DNA from: Hetaerina americana
Taxonomy: Eukaryota; Arthropoda; Insecta; Odonata; Calopterygidae
NCBI GenBank assembly: GCA_022747635.1
Contig: JAKTNV010000003.1
Location: forward strand, 10,914,911 to 10,978,910
Direction of reading: 5' to 3'
Length of the DNA: 64,000 nt
A program made the translations under genes and the position numbers. Within the stretch, counting starts at the first letter, position 1, and every line of letters begins with the position of its first letter. Below the pieces are notes generated by a model. It did no database searches and had not been told where the DNA came from. It saw nothing but the letters and a program-made list of their open reading frames with translations. This document shows, piece after piece, positions 38,216 to 50,440 of this stretch.

Positions 38216-39655
38216 GGAAGTCGATTCACGAGTACTTCTCAACATCCAAGTGGTCCGGAGCTGCGTCGAATGGTACTTGACGCCTCGGTATGGCATGAAT
38301 GGTACTCCATACCACGAAAGCGAGGAGCCCCAGTCGAGGCAGCCGCCGCGACACCCACCGCCATTCGCTCGGCAACACGCTCGTCAAAAACGCCTCGGCG
38401 ACCCTTATAAACCACGGAACGCGAGCCACTTCTCTAGGTGGAAGGGACGAGGGCACCCCGCCAGGAGAGCGGGGGACGGGGCGGATATCGGCCGGGAGCG
38501 GTGAGGGGGGAGAGGGCGAGGGAGAGCGGTCATTGTTGGTTTTCCACACGGCGACGGGAATAAGAGAGGAGGCGGTGGGGTGGGGATGGTACGGAGAGCA
38601 CACGTGGAGCCTCCAGAGACGAGAAGAAGGTGGTCCCCCAAACTTCACCCTCCCTCCCGATTCCCTGTTGCTGCGAGGACATGAGGGCGCACATGCGGGG
38701 GTGGAAAGGTTTTTTTTTAAGGTTTGGGCTGAACGAGTAAAAAAAGAGGTTTGTCGGACAGGGGTGAGGTAGGTGCTGAGTGAATGGCGTATGGGCTCCA
38801 ACGCCACGGATGAAACGGAGGAAGTTTGAAGGGCTCGACGCGGGGGAGTGAGGTTGAGGGGGGGGGGAGAGGAGATCGTTGAGGAGTGAAGGAGGAGTGG
38901 ATCGAGGAGAGAGAGAGAGAAAAGATTCGGGGGAGAGGTTGAGTGACGATAAAAAGACAAGAAGCAAAGCGGGGGGAAGGGGGAGAGGCGGAGGGGTGGG
39001 GGAGGCACGGATAAAAAAATTGGGGGAAACGGATCGGAGGAGGATGCACGACTAAGGCGATGGGAAAAATCCTCATCCTCTCGATGGAACAGAGTGTGTT
39101 AAAGTTGTACGAGGAGATAAAAGAGGGCAGGGTTTCCCTCTCTCCCTTCGACAAAAAAAAGAAGACAAAGGAAGATCTTCTAATAGTGAATCAATCGGGT
39201 TTTCGGGGGAAAACGGGTGAATGGGCAGAGGATATGGGAGTGCTCTCGGGAGTCCTAGGCGGGGCGAGTGGGCGGGGCCGCCTAATTGGTGGTGGGAAAG
39301 AATCCAAGCGCACAAGGATCTCTTTTTCTTCCTCTCAAAGCGAGACTGGAGAGTCCCTTCTTATCCTTTTTAATTTTTTCCCAAACCCTTGGGCCCGAAA
39401 GGTACGGAGCAAGTGGTTTCGGTGTTTGGAACTGGATATGTTTTTTCTCAGAACGGGGATGGGGGAGGTTAAAGAAGGGCACACCCTTCGTTCGGGAAGG
39501 TGTCATGAAATGACGGGGGGAAACAAGCAGAACGGCACTTTTTTTTTCCAGCACAAGAAGGCCGATGGATGGACCTCATCGTCGACCATAATACGAATAC
39601 TCTCCGTGCCTCAGCGGTGCACACCGAAGCATTCCGAAAGATGAGACTCAAGGAC
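38216..39655. other. Long GC/CpG island
   Basis: CpG-rich with balanced strands to about 38500, then purine-rich on plus to about 39300, then mixed. Long frames on both strands (260 codons minus, 194 codons plus) overlap heavily and are Pro/Ser- or Gly/Arg/Lys-rich. No domain was recognised, so no gene is called. Confidence 0.5.
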
Positions 39656-40415
39656 TCAGTGATGATTCATTCTGCAATCAGAATGGATCAACAATCTTTA
39701 TCAGCGAATCATTAGCGTTCTCATGTTTATTACGTCCAAAGTCATCCATACACACACGAACACACGCACAAACAAATAAACATGTTAACATATAAAAATA
39801 TATATATTCTTAATTTGAATTCACCAATTAGTAACAGAGAATAACGGAAGAACGCAATATTTTCATGAAATTTTTTTAATCATCTCATTCGTTGCTAATT
39901 TTAACCATTAAACAAGGGAAATATTGCACGTAAAGTTAAACTAAATGGAATTTTTAAGCTTCAAAAATATTTTATTTTTCAGCGGGCTACTTTTTTTAGA
40001 ACTGAATATACATGAATTTAAGAAAATTCCATATCACGCCATGTCTCACAGAAAATATAACTATAGCCGTAATAAAAATTATACGGCAACAAATTTAGGA
40101 AATAAATGACAAATGAGATCCATGATTGAATATATGTAGAATTACTCATAAAATGAACTAAAATAAATTACGGTAGACATTCCTGAAGCCTGGAGTTGTA
40201 ATTCATTAATCTCTTGAATTCATCATTGTATTCCTTCCCTCTGCTCAAATTTAAATGTGGGCGTTAATCAACACGTGCGTGTAAGTATAATTTAATCATA
40301 TTAATGATTAATGGCCAAATCGAAAACATGCTGAAAGTGATACAGCAGTAATTTTGTGGAGTCACCCGCTGAAGTGCAGTTAAATACAAGAAATTAAATA
40401 GTGGGAAAAATAATC
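39656..40415. other. AT-rich stretch without recognised features
   Basis: Only AT-rich sequence. The low-coordinate end of the neighbouring retroelement remnant may extend into it. Confidence 0.45.
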
Positions 40416-40419
40416 TATT

Positions 40420-41170
40420 TAGACTGGTCAATGATAATGACTTTTCTGCTGTTAAAAATCAGCATCAAAATGGTTTGTAAAACGAACATCCTGACGTAAT
40501 GTTTCTTCTTAGTTTCCGTTATACTTTAACCATTTCGGTGGGAAGCACTTCCGAGATAGGTTAACTGTTCCACCAACTCAAGTTTCTGAAATCCAATTTC
40601 AATATTAAATTCAATTTTCCATTTCCAAACAAAAATCGCATCACTTTGTTTTCCTTAGAAGTATAATAATTCTTAATCCATATCTTTCACATGGATTTTC
40701 TAATGAGCTCGGCAATCCTTGCAAATCCCTTGGCTGACCTGAGTAAACAAAGCTTGATCATCAGCAAACCGAACTGAAGTTATGATTTCTTCACCGAATT
40801 GCATTCCCATAAACAATTCCTCTCATGCTTCTGTAAATATTTCCTCCACATATACGATGAAAAGCACGGGTTTTGACACCCCTGTCTTGCCCCTCTTCCT
40901 TACACTTCTGAACCTGGCTCTCCATCCGCCAATTGCACCTGAGACATGCATAGGTTGCGAATAAACCATATAATCCCTCGAATTTAATCCTTATCATCTT
41001 CTCTAAAATGTTCATTAATTCTACCTCATAACTTATCATAATCTATGAAAAAAAACAATTATACCCTGATTGTATTCCCTCTGCCTCTTTATCATTGATC
41101 TAATTACTGCTATGGCATCACGTGTTCCACTTTCCTTTCTGAACCTATCCGTAACGTATCGCCAATGAAG
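40420..41170 (-). pseudogene. Non-LTR retrotransposon reverse transcriptase remnant
   Basis: On the minus strand, starting near 41145, the sequence reads FRKESGTRDAIAVIRSMIKR and then FIDYDK, matching the first part of the RT palm (G-F-R-K...T-R-D-A-I; F-x-D-Y-x-K-A-F-D). Further on, a partly open frame leads to RFADDQALFTQ near 40770-40740, which is the catalytic FADD box. After shifts, KTKVMRF and LEQLTYLGSASHRNG follow at about 40640-40530, the post-catalytic region. Many stops and frameshifts are present and both ends are truncated. It is an old, inactive copy and is in opposite orientation to the other non-LTR remnants. Confidence 0.75.
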
Positions 41171-41445
41171 GGATCGGGGATATAAAATATATTTGCACTT
41201 AAAAATTATATAATTTTTTTTACTGTTAATGGTGAGTTGAATAAATGTTTACGCCCATGCTTTCAAAGCTACTAAAAGGGACAAAAGTTACAATAAAATA
41301 CCCAAGCGCTCCGACCGCAATATTTCGGAAACAATTCGAAATGCGGAATTTTCCAAATGGCTGAGCAGACAAAGGTGAGCGTCTCCATTCTTCAGAGTGG
41401 ACCCGCGTCAAGTCTCCGCCGTCCCAAATCCGAGGACACAAATTG
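41171..41445. other. AT-rich stretch without recognised features
   Basis: No feature recognised. Confidence 0.4.
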
Positions 41446-41760
41446 TGCTAAGTCCTATACGCATTCTTTCAGCCATCCCTTGAGCTCAAGGTTCCCTTGA
41501 TCATTTCCTCAGCTGACCTCTCCTCATGTAGTCCCGGAGCCTTGAGGCAGCGATGAGGGAGAGGCCTTTTGTCTCGGAAGCGACGGGGCCGTACGAAGAG
41601 GAGCGGGAGAGAGAGAGAATGAGGAGGGCCGGTCGAGCGAGCGCACCTGGCCATCTTGCGACAGGAACTCCTCCTTAGCATTCCTCCGACGATCCCCCAC
41701 CCTCCACCCCACCCTTCTCCTCAAACCCCTCCACCCATTGTCTCCGAATCTCCTGCCTCA
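41446..41760. other. Small GC/CpG island
   Basis: A short island including a purine-rich core at 41570-41640 followed by C-rich sequence. No coding evidence. Confidence 0.4.
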
Positions 41761-42870
41761 AACCAATTACCCTTTGGCCTGTTCTCCCCCATTCCACAAT
41801 GACCGGCCCTCTCAATTTAGGGGTGAGCACAATACAATCATCAAATAATATGTGATTCCATGCAACGCATAAAACATTCTGTTCAACGGCATTACGCAGG
41901 CAGGCGAGGACGCTCGGAGACTACACGAGCGAACACCGAGCGATGGCTCCAAAAAAGGGATCACGAATAAGGGGAGGTGCAGCAGGGTAACCGATGATTT
42001 GAACCAGGCAACAAATGACGAATTTGTAATTCTCTTCGGCATTTGCTAATGAAAGAAATCCAAAAGGGTGGTATAACATGGAAGGAGTGGCCAAAACTTT
42101 CAGTCGCACGTGCGCTGGCAATATATTTTGAAACATTTTGTATCTCTATGCCACGCAATACCGACTGAGGAATATCGTTTCTTGACCACAAAAGCTAACA
42201 GAAAGTTCACTTGGTGTGCTAAGATATTACCACACATATTTTATTCTGTCATTAATGGAAAGTAAATTCACAAGCCCTTAGTTATCCAGTCTCGCATTTA
42301 ACATGTATTTTTGGTTCTTTTGTAACCCGAAGAAATTAAATTTACATTATAAAGATGCCGGTCATGAACCTACATTTTTTCTCTAAGTTATAATCCATTC
42401 GACTACGATCAATTGTGAGCTTTGCGTAAGTTATTTCCCTCAAATGTTGGTAATCAATGAGTCTTGCTTTGAGCTCGATCAGAGTCAAAACGAAAAAGGC
42501 ATTATTAGCGTGGAGGGCGAAAAAAATAGGTCTGCTGAAACGAAGACGTCTTACGATGGAAGAAATCATTTATTGGTTTCAAATTATCTACGGAACAAAT
42601 GGTAGGCTGAACAACCAGCGAAGTGGAAATGGCTGAGGTAACAGTAAGTAGCGTAGTTGGGTGCCTACTGCTTTTGAGCTTGAGGATCGTATCAACTTCA
42701 CCTCGGCAAAAAATAGCTATCAGATTTAAGTCGCGCTTTAATGGGAAAAACAAGCAAAAACATCGATTGAAACGAATCTTGGTCGGATTTCTACGCTTTT
42801 GTCTGGGTGTTTTTTATTGCCAGGGAATCATATTACCTGTTTTTATTTCTTTTCGGGCATTTTATAGCGG
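41761..42870. other. Mixed stretch without recognised genes
   Basis: Contains the small hydrophobic frame at 42629-42883, listed separately. Otherwise nothing was recognised. Confidence 0.4.
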
Positions 42871-42883
42871 AAACCTCGAGTGA
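42629..42883 (+). CDS. Hypothetical small hydrophobic ORF, doubtful
   Basis: From an ATG at 42629 the frame encodes 84 residues. There is a hydrophobic stretch near residues 5-20 (VSSVVGCLLLLSLRIV), a basic middle (KNKQKHRLKR) and a second hydrophobic stretch. The layout resembles a small two-segment membrane protein. However, length, codon use and context give no independent support, and I recognise no family. Chance is the more likely explanation. Confidence 0.12.
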   Translation: MAEVTVSSVVGCLLLLSLRIVSTSPRQKIAIRFKSRFNGKNKQKHRLKRILVGFLRFCLGVFYCQGIILPVFISFRAFYSGNLE

Positions 42884-43260
42884 TGGGAGGGAAGAACTCC
42901 TTGACCGTGCATAGGAGAGGGATGTATTTTCCTCTTTCTTCCCCTCGAGGGGCTTATTGTGCGCAGTTTCCCCGCCGACGACAACGGATGAATGCCTCCG
43001 TAGCCAGGGCGCAGGGCGTGTGCGCCTTTTGCGTGAGCGCGCGCGGCTTTGTCAGGCCCGTCGCGGTGAGGCCGAAGCCGCGGCGTGGAGAGGTCGCCAG
43101 GCGGGCAGGTTTGGAAGGGCATTCCGGCGATGAGTTGCTCGCTCCCTGCTCGCCATTTAGGCACCTACCATCAGCAATCCCAACCGAAATTCCGCCATGG
43201 GGAAAGAGATAAACCCACTTCACGCGCATCGTCGCTATGGCGAGTAGATTCACGTAGACT
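42871..43260. other. CpG-dense island
   Basis: One of the most CpG-dense segments, with balanced strands (for example gcgtgagcgcgcgcggcttt near 43033). It is the best candidate here for a promoter-type island by composition. No TATA box or downstream coding exon is evident. Confidence 0.45.
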
Positions 43261-43360
43261 CATTTGCTTTTCTTCAATATAAAATAAATGAATTCCTGCT
43301 GCTTAATATGATTTCATTTAATCGCAATGAAATATATGTTATTATATAGCGTGTTATTTC

Positions 43361-43470
43361 AGTGGGTAGCGAGCGCTGGGCTACTGAGCGAAGCGCCCGG
43401 GTTCCCGAATCAAACTATGCACTAGGAAACAGGCCACACTCGAAAATGATGAGATTTTTTCACGGCATGC
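43361..43470 (+). repeat. Probable SINE head
   Basis: agtgggtagcgagcgctggg resembles an A-box region, and GGTTCCCGAATC at 43400-43411 resembles a diverged B-box. Spacing is about right for a tRNA-derived head. The body was not identified. Confidence 0.4.
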
Positions 43471-43679
43471 GTAAATAATGGAGAATACCCTTTGTGATTC
43501 CGATTTTCTAAGGTGGCCTTCGTCTGGAGAATAACCTGAAGACTCAATATCCACCCCCGAAAGATCACTGAACCTCGCTCACCTTCCACCGTTTTGCGTT
43601 AATGTTTTTGCTATGGTTCCTTCTCACTCAATTTTTAGTTATTTTATAAATGTTCTTTTTCCAAGAAAACGTTCTACTA

Positions 43680-43998
43680 ACGTACAGGCTTCCTACCGAG
43701 AGGACCCGGGTTCAAATCCTGGAGACAACAAATATTTTTTGGCGGTATCCCGATCCATAATTGACGTGCTTTGTGGAGGGCACTTTGAGTGAGTACAACA
43801 TCCGTCGGATGGGACCTTAAACTGCGGACCCCTTGGCGCTTTTCGACATGATTAGGCTAATGCCAACGCTGGATTTTTCTCCACCCTTCATCCTTTCCTC
43901 TCCATACCTAATGGCGTAAATGACCTTAGCTAGCGGTCGTCTCCCATAAAAACTGCTACTACGTTCTATTAAGTTATGAGAGGTTTAAGTAGTATCGT
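43680..43998 (+). repeat. tRNA-headed SINE with shared 3' module
   Basis: A B-box GGTTCAAATCC lies at 43709-43719. The body contains ccgtcggatgggaccttaaa and ggctaatgccaacgctgg. The 3' end (tcatcctttcctctccatac, then ctaatggcgtaaatgacctt) matches, on the other strand, 51885-51990. This organisation is typical of insect SINEs; family naming would need a search. Confidence 0.6.
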
Positions 43999-44795
43999 AA
44001 ACGGTGCTTGGATTTTGAAGGTTTTTTTAAACTAATTACCTCATTGAAACTTACACTCAAGAATATGGAAGCCCTGTGAGAGCGTGAATTCGGATTGAGT
44101 CCCAATCGAATTTCAATTAATTTTTCTCATTTTAAAAGCATTAATTTACTAGCCTCAATCGTTTCATAGATTATGAAACATCTTGCAATATTAAATACAC
44201 AGATTTAAAGGCAAGGCGTAAATAGCAATATACTTGGATAGACATTATCGTCCGAGTGATTGACTACAGTAAAAATAGAGAGATTGTTTAATTTGGTTTC
44301 GCCCAATATCAAAGGTGACCAACAAATATGACATTGGCGTAAAGCATAATTGAATATCAACAAAGACTGCATGAAAAGAGGCACTGCTTACGGCTCTTTC
44401 GTTGAAAATAATTGGCTTGGTCACGTTCTCCAAGGCGTACCTCACAAAATACCAACGGTGCAACAAATATAAGATTCTCCAATCAATATACTTGATACTA
44501 ATTGAATGATTCTCCCGTAGATGAGGATGGTTGAATCTTCGTCCGAAAATTTGCTCTTCCAGATAAATACCTACAACTAGTTGTGAATATTCGCAGATAT
44601 ATACGTGTAGATAAATGGAGAACAAATACAAAAACGTAATTATTGATAAAATAAATATAAGGGATGATATGGAAATTTAAAGCGTCATTGAGAGAACAGA
44701 AAAAGTATATATCCAACCCGGAATATCGAAGTTGATATTGAAGTTGACATGGACGCTTCAATGGAGGGGATATCAGTTAGCACCGCCATTTTCGT
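43999..44795. other. AT-rich stretch without recognised genes
   Basis: A minus frame of 128 codons (44631-44245) is relatively long for AT-rich DNA but starts with TTG and has no recognised domain. Confidence 0.35.
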
Positions 44796-45540
44796 GGGAG
44801 TGCATCCAGCCTAGCGCAAACACACGCCGCGCAGTAGCCCGCCATTCAAGGACGATTCGGACGGAGTGGGAGACTTGCTGACAGTGTTGTTACCATCATT
44901 TCGAGCGGCTGTCAAGTCTTGTGAACTCTGTCCATGATGTTGTTTCCCCGGAGGGGAGCAAGGGATGAAGACATCACCGACTGCCCATTGGGTAGGACGC
45001 TCCGCTTGGCCCATCGGAAGGAAGGCAGGGGGCGCATGTTAACCAACAATGGGTGCGGTGCAGAAGAAATACCATGTGCCACTGGGACCCCGATGGGTTG
45101 TGCGGAAAGGGAGGGGGTGCTAAACGGTTCCACCGGGATTGGGCCGGAGAGGGACGGGAAGAGAGTCCCGGGATTGACCCGGTGGGTTTTGGGAATAAGG
45201 AAAACGCCGAAGAAGCTGGGGAGTTCATGGTTGCGAACGCCGAACGGCGTTTCATTGACAACGAGGGTGGGTGGGACAATGGGCGATACATCCCCGTGGG
45301 AGGTCAATCGTCCATTTCGAGGATACAGCCGAAGGATGGGGGAACATAGTTGACCGAGTGGAAAGGAAGAGTAACGTGGAGGAGGAAAGGTTTTAGGGGA
45401 CTGGATGGTTGGGTGAGGGGAGGTCAGACGCAGGATTTGCAAGACATGGAGATCCCTATAGTCTCTTTCTTACCTGGGGTGGCATTAGTTTCATTTTCAT
45501 GGAGCGAGCCAAAGTGGAAGTGTGAAAGTCCTCTTGTCGT
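44796..45540. other. GC island with the least repetitive open frames
   Basis: Frames are open on both strands: plus 44934-45353 (139 codons, true ATG) and minus 45442-44912 (176 codons, TTG start). Unlike other islands, the translations are not dominated by two or three residues. I recognise no family. It may be a CpG-island promoter with a first exon, or chance in GC-rich DNA with few stops. Confidence 0.3.
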
Positions 45541-46095
45541 ACCCTGACCCAGATTATGACGCAACGATTATTTCGTCAAACTAACTCATCCTAATTGAAG
45601 GATTAATTTATTAAATGTATTACATTACTACTTCAAAATTATCGCAAAAGTGAGAAAACGTACGCCATTACTTTGGATATTAAATACATGTGGATGAAGA
45701 AAAGGAATGAATGTTGACAATAAGTACTCGTTCCTACAGGCGTTTATCTCACAATTATGATGATAATAAAATGTTAAAGTGGGGCTATAATTTCCCATTC
45801 TTTCGATTATTTTCAAATGTCTATGCATGCCATTCGAAAACATCGTGGATTTCATTAATCAACTGACAACAGTAAACCTTAATGAGACCACAAAATTCAA
45901 TACGTGCGCGCAGATCAAAGTGAACCGATAATGACTGCGATACGTGGAATAACGTGCAATTACCACGCGCTCTTCAAATTATTTTCTCGTCAATTTGCAA
46001 TTAACTCAAATCAATGCAGTTTAATTTAAAACGTTTATCTTATTACAATTGTAATTAGGGAATCAACATATATAAGTTAATGAGGCCTTACTTAT
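45541..46095. other. AT-rich stretch without recognised features
   Basis: Nothing recognised. Confidence 0.5.
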
Positions 46096-46950
46096 CTTGC
46101 TTTTTAAATTGCCGTAAGGAGGAGTCAGATACGCTCTGCAGGGAAGGAGAAGGGGGAAGCGCTGCAGGGGGTGGGGAGGGAGGGGTGGTGACACACGCTC
46201 CTCACGGAGCACCCCGAATTGGGAGGAGCCGCGGGGGGTTGAGTGAGTGGGGCAGGGCACCCTTCGAACAGCCGGCGGCCCCACTCCACCTCCCTCCCGC
46301 CCCGACGCTTCGCCAACCCACCATCAGCCCACGGTGGGTGGCATCGGACTTGGTGGGTGGAGGGAGGACGGTGGATGCGGAGGGACCGGGGCGAGGGCGC
46401 AACTTGGGCCGCCTTAATTGTTTGCTGGACTCCGTGAAAGCACAGGCCTTCAGCCAGCGGACGAAGAGACGAGGTCATAATGGCCAGTGTTGACAGGCAG
46501 GACGGGGGAGGAGCGGGGAGGTTTGGGGGGATATCCGGGGGTTGGAGGGTTGGGATTAGTTGCGATTCCGGGAATACTGATTTCATCCCAACCGTCATAA
46601 ATATCGCGCGGAGAAGACGGATGCTGTGGTCCCGTGAGGAGCGAAGGCCGGAGGCGGAAGGGACGACCCCGGCAGGGAGAGCGGCACGACCGGGGACGTC
46701 TCCATTATCAACTCACTCTGTCGTCGGGCGTTGATGGGGCGACGTGGAAGGACAAGCGTCTTTCCCGGCCGCCGTCGGAAGGGGTGGGGTGAGCCCGGGT
46801 CGAGGGGGGCACAAAGCACCGTGCTGCCTGAACGAGTGGCCATTGTGTGTCGGGCGCAGAATGGGGCGTTTAGGGGGGGTTATTCTGCAAGAGCGTGAGG
46901 AACGGCTGACTCCTCCTCCAATAACTTTTAGCAAAAATCTTTCTAATGCC
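46096..46950. other. GC/CpG island
   Basis: CpG-rich with mixed purine and pyrimidine segments. Overlapping frames on both strands have no domains. Confidence 0.5.
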
Positions 46951-47367
46951 TTTCCTCAAATTGCAACTCTCTGATCATAGTAGGAAAATTAACCTATCCA
47001 GAGAGGAAGAGAAATTGAGCGAATTATTTCTGAACTACGTACTACCGATGAATGTCCCTATATGAATACTGTGGTAGTATTGATTTAGTCAAGGAGAAAC
47101 GATAAACAACATTATGAAGTTTATTGGTTAAAGGTTTTATGCAGGAGAAACCAAAATAGCTGCACTGGGTCAATAATATACTTTTGAACGGTTTGCAATG
47201 GGTTCCTCTTTGCTCCTCCGGGAACTTGTTCAACAGACATACGAGAGAAGAAAATCTTTTCTAAAAAAGTACAGTCCCGCCGGAATCATCTGCAATGATC
47301 TCACTGGGAATTTTAAGACAGCAACGTGAACATCGAGCTCATTCATGCGGAATGGGTGCATTTGAAA

Positions 47368-47428
47368 AAATAAGTTGTCCTAAACTGAACAAAATTACGC
47401 TCCTGCGGCAGTCATTCGATGAAATGCA
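47368..47428 (+). repeat. Diverged repeat, copy 1
   Basis: Contains cctaaactgaacaaaattac and gctcctgcggcagtcatt, which pair with cctaaaatgaactgaattac and gcttcggcggcagcttat at 48070. Both are on the plus strand. Origin unknown. Confidence 0.45.
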
Positions 47429-48059
47429 GTAGGAGCTTATATTTTCTTCGTAGTATATGACGATGTTGGTCAAAATCCTACTTATTACGAGGAAACATAT
47501 ACGTAAGTTAAGGTCATTCGGGTTCAAAATTAGAAGAAAATACTTTGCCCGCATCCTCGACACTTGTACGACACAAAATGTACTTACATTGGAATCGATG
47601 AAGGAATTTAATTTCTTCGGTAACATTTGCCTTTCACCAATTTCACTCTCGCTCACTAAGCTCTTACTCACCTGAAAAGAAAAAAAAGCATCATGAACAA
47701 ATTTGCAATTATTATTTTGACCATATTTGATTTTTCATTTTTTCTCATTCTTTATAATAATTAAAAATACTAAAATACAATTTACTTAAGTATGAGGATC
47801 AAAATCAGATAGAAAGATGATAACTTAATAAAAAGATAGCATAAACTTTGCGAATATCAGAACTGTAGGATAAATATTTCACTGGCGCAAATTAGATTAG
47901 AAAAAGTTGGTTTAATTCAGACGCACATCGCCAAAGTATGAAATAACGAGTAATTTATTGCAAACAAGCACCAATGCAAATGGAATTAAATGTTTAGCAA
48001 TAACCTATTGAAAAATAATAATATCGCCATAAGATTGTTCAAATAAAAGACATCCCTTA

Positions 48060-48120
48060 ACAGTTGGTACCCTAAAATGAACTGAATTACGCTTCGGCGG
48101 CAGCTTATAGAATGATATTG
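48060..48120 (+). repeat. Diverged repeat, copy 2
   Basis: See the partner at 47368. Matching extends over roughly 50-60 bp with substitutions, and flanking sequences do not obviously match. Confidence 0.45.
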
Positions 48121-48550
48121 TGAAAAAAACCAAATGAAAAGTAGAAACACGAGGGATAAACAAAATAATTGACATTTTCCCCGATGAGTAAAGAGTTCAT
48201 GAAAGGCGTAATTGTCTCTATATTATTATATTGGTTACAGAATTTAACATCAACAGACATTTACGAAGGTCAAACTAGGCCAAACTGCGAATTGAACACG
48301 GATTGCCCCTCACAACCGATTTTGGCCTCAGAAATACGTAAGCGAGAGACATTGGGGATCAACGAGCAACACAAGTTTTGAAAAAGAAGCTAAGGCTCAG
48401 CATAAAGAATCAACCTTAAAGGAAAACTTTTCTTGTCACGCACATCTTAAATCTTTAAATGAGCTAAACAAAATGACCAAAGCGTAAAATTTGGGTTAAC
48501 GGCAGTGGTATCGTTTTAAAGTGAAGATTTCAACCGAGTGAAAATTTAAA

Positions 48551-49460
48551 GACTGGGAATTACGGGGACTCGTTTTGCAGATTGGCGGGGGCGACTCCGC
48601 TGCCCTCCCCACACCCCGCCCCTTCGCTCCCCCGTGCGCTGCCGTGCATGTGCCCTTCGTTCCCCGTTCTCCCCATTCCCCCCTCCGGAAAACGACCTCA
48701 TTAACAGAGCACTCCGCTCTCAGCTCCCCCCCCAACTCCTCCCCCGCCCCCATGCATCCTGCGTCCACCTCATTGTCCCCTCCTGCCCCACCCTCGCCCA
48801 GTTCTCACCCTCGCTCGGAGTTATATGAAGAATTAAAAAAGCGCGCCTTCATCTCTTCGCACGCGGCAGGACAATGGCCGCCGCCCACTCTCTTGCGCTC
48901 TCGAGAGTGGAAGACGGGAAGGAGATTGCGATGTCGAGGGCTTGGAGGGGGTCGCGGCGTGCTTTCGGGGGTTGGGGGTGGAGGCAAGAGGGAGGGGGTG
49001 GGTAACGGGGGAGGTGACCCGCGACAGGAGTGGAAGACGTAAGACGGCCGGAGGAGGTAGAGGGCGAGGGTGGAGGGTGGAGGGTTTCAGAGGGCGTGGG
49101 GAGGGGTAGCGACCGCTGTGCACCTCCACCTCTTTCTTTCCCTTCTCCTTTCCCACCTCCCTCCCCAACCCTTGACCCCCCGCGAGCTCCTTCGCAGCTT
49201 CGCCTCGGGGTGGACTTTCGCACTGCGTCTCGATGCTGCGAGGTTGTGCGATATAGCATTTGTGCCAATTGCCATTTGCGACGCCCATGCGATGTCACAC
49301 GGTCGAGCAGCGCACGCAAGGCGACTACGGTGTAACTTTGGGCTGGCATTTCCCCATTGCCAATATCGACCCAGGATATATAAGATATCGCAAAATGCGG
49401 ATGAAGAGCGGCCACAACGTGCTATTTCCACGTAAACGCCTATGTTTGCATCGGTAAACG
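48551..49460. other. GC/CpG island with strand switch
   Basis: C-rich plus strand at 48590-48810, purine-rich at 48900-49110, C-rich to 49200, then balanced CpG-rich sequence to about 49440. Overlapping frames have no domains. Confidence 0.5.
49377..49384 (+). promoter_or_regulatory. Candidate TATA box
   Basis: TATATAAG is a close match to the animal TATA consensus and lies at the edge of a CpG-rich island. No initiator or coding exon was recognised downstream, so this is only a motif match. Confidence 0.2.
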
Positions 49461-49469
49461 TCACTTTAA

Positions 49470-50010
49470 TTCATAGATATAATCCTCAACGAGACGACAA
49501 ACGGGTCGAAAATTTGACATAACATCATACAAATTTTATATCATAGCCGTAATGTAGTTTGATGCTATCGACATTCGATGCATTGATTTTAACTATAATA
49601 TTACTTACCATTTACCCAAGTTGGGCCGCCATATTTTGTTCGAAATGGCGAAGTCCTACGCTGAGTTTGGCTATGGTTTGATTAAATTGATTTCTGGGTT
49701 GCCAAGTCTCTCGTTGTGTTGAGATTCACCCGAAACTTACAATATCCAGTGCGGGAAATTTGAAGTTGAGAGAAGAAGAAACTGGAGAGGATATCGAAAG
49801 GCACAGGGTTATACATAATTAACTCCCTGATTTGATGGATAAATGGTAAAAAAAACCCAACCAAGAAAAAGTTTTTATTTCTGAAAACTACATTTAATGT
49901 CCTTTTTTTCCATTAGCTTTTAAAAATTATTTCATCCAGGTGACGACCTTAGTGAGCAATGCACATATTGAGTCGTTGAAAAAAGTTTTCGAAAACTCTT
50001 CTCAGCACAT
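49470..50010. other. AT-rich stretch without recognised features
   Basis: Nothing recognised. Confidence 0.45.
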
Positions 50011-50440
50011 CTTGCTTCCGTCCCACGCCGTGCGCCCTTGTACCAGGCGTGGTGTAGGTGAATGTGTATAAAGTCTATTATGTTTGTGAATGTCCGTCCG
50101 GAATGCGTAGAATACTAACCGGTAATAAGTGCCTGAATTGCATGTGTGCCTGCCCTCTTTTAACGAATTTTCTTGCCCTCTTTTAACGAATTTTCTTGCC
50201 CTCTTTGTTTGAGCATAGTAATAGCTACTAATCATGTAATACTCGTAATATACAGGTATGTAGGCATGTTGAATGATAGGTGTTTGGTCGCCCCCTTTCC
50301 ATACGGTTTTTGGTTGATAGGTGGGCGCCAGGTGCATGAGGAAATAGAAGGAATACCTGTATATGTAGAATAGCTGGTGACCCATCACCCCCTGCTATAC
50401 GTCCATGCGACGGCTTGCAGAGTATTGTTTAGATGTAGAA
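50011..50440 (+). repeat. Dispersed repeat family R, copy d
   Basis: Matches the copy at 36841-37237 over several blocks. It ends in the terminal module at 50372-50440 (ctggtgacccatcacccc, then catgcgacggcttgcagag). A 23-bp tandem repeat has expanded inside it at 50152-50206. Confidence 0.55.
50152..50206 (+). repeat. 23-bp minisatellite, about 2.4 copies
   Basis: The unit gccctcttttaacgaatttt plus ctt is repeated exactly twice and then partially. Confidence 0.9.

Larger units (their letters stand above)
46951..48550. other. AT-rich stretch with a diverged duplicate segment
   Basis: Contains two related segments at about 47360-47430 and 48055-48120, described separately. No gene was recognised. 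Confidence 0.45.

Noticed and set aside
38226..39008. 260-codon minus-strand frame
   Set aside because: Pro/Ser-rich translation of a GC-rich island; overlaps other frames on both strands; no motif.
44245..44631. 128-codon minus-strand frame as a gene
   Set aside because: Starts with TTG; no recognised family; no supporting signals.
50152..50206. CRISPR array
   Set aside because: Contiguous tandem units without spacers; a minisatellite.
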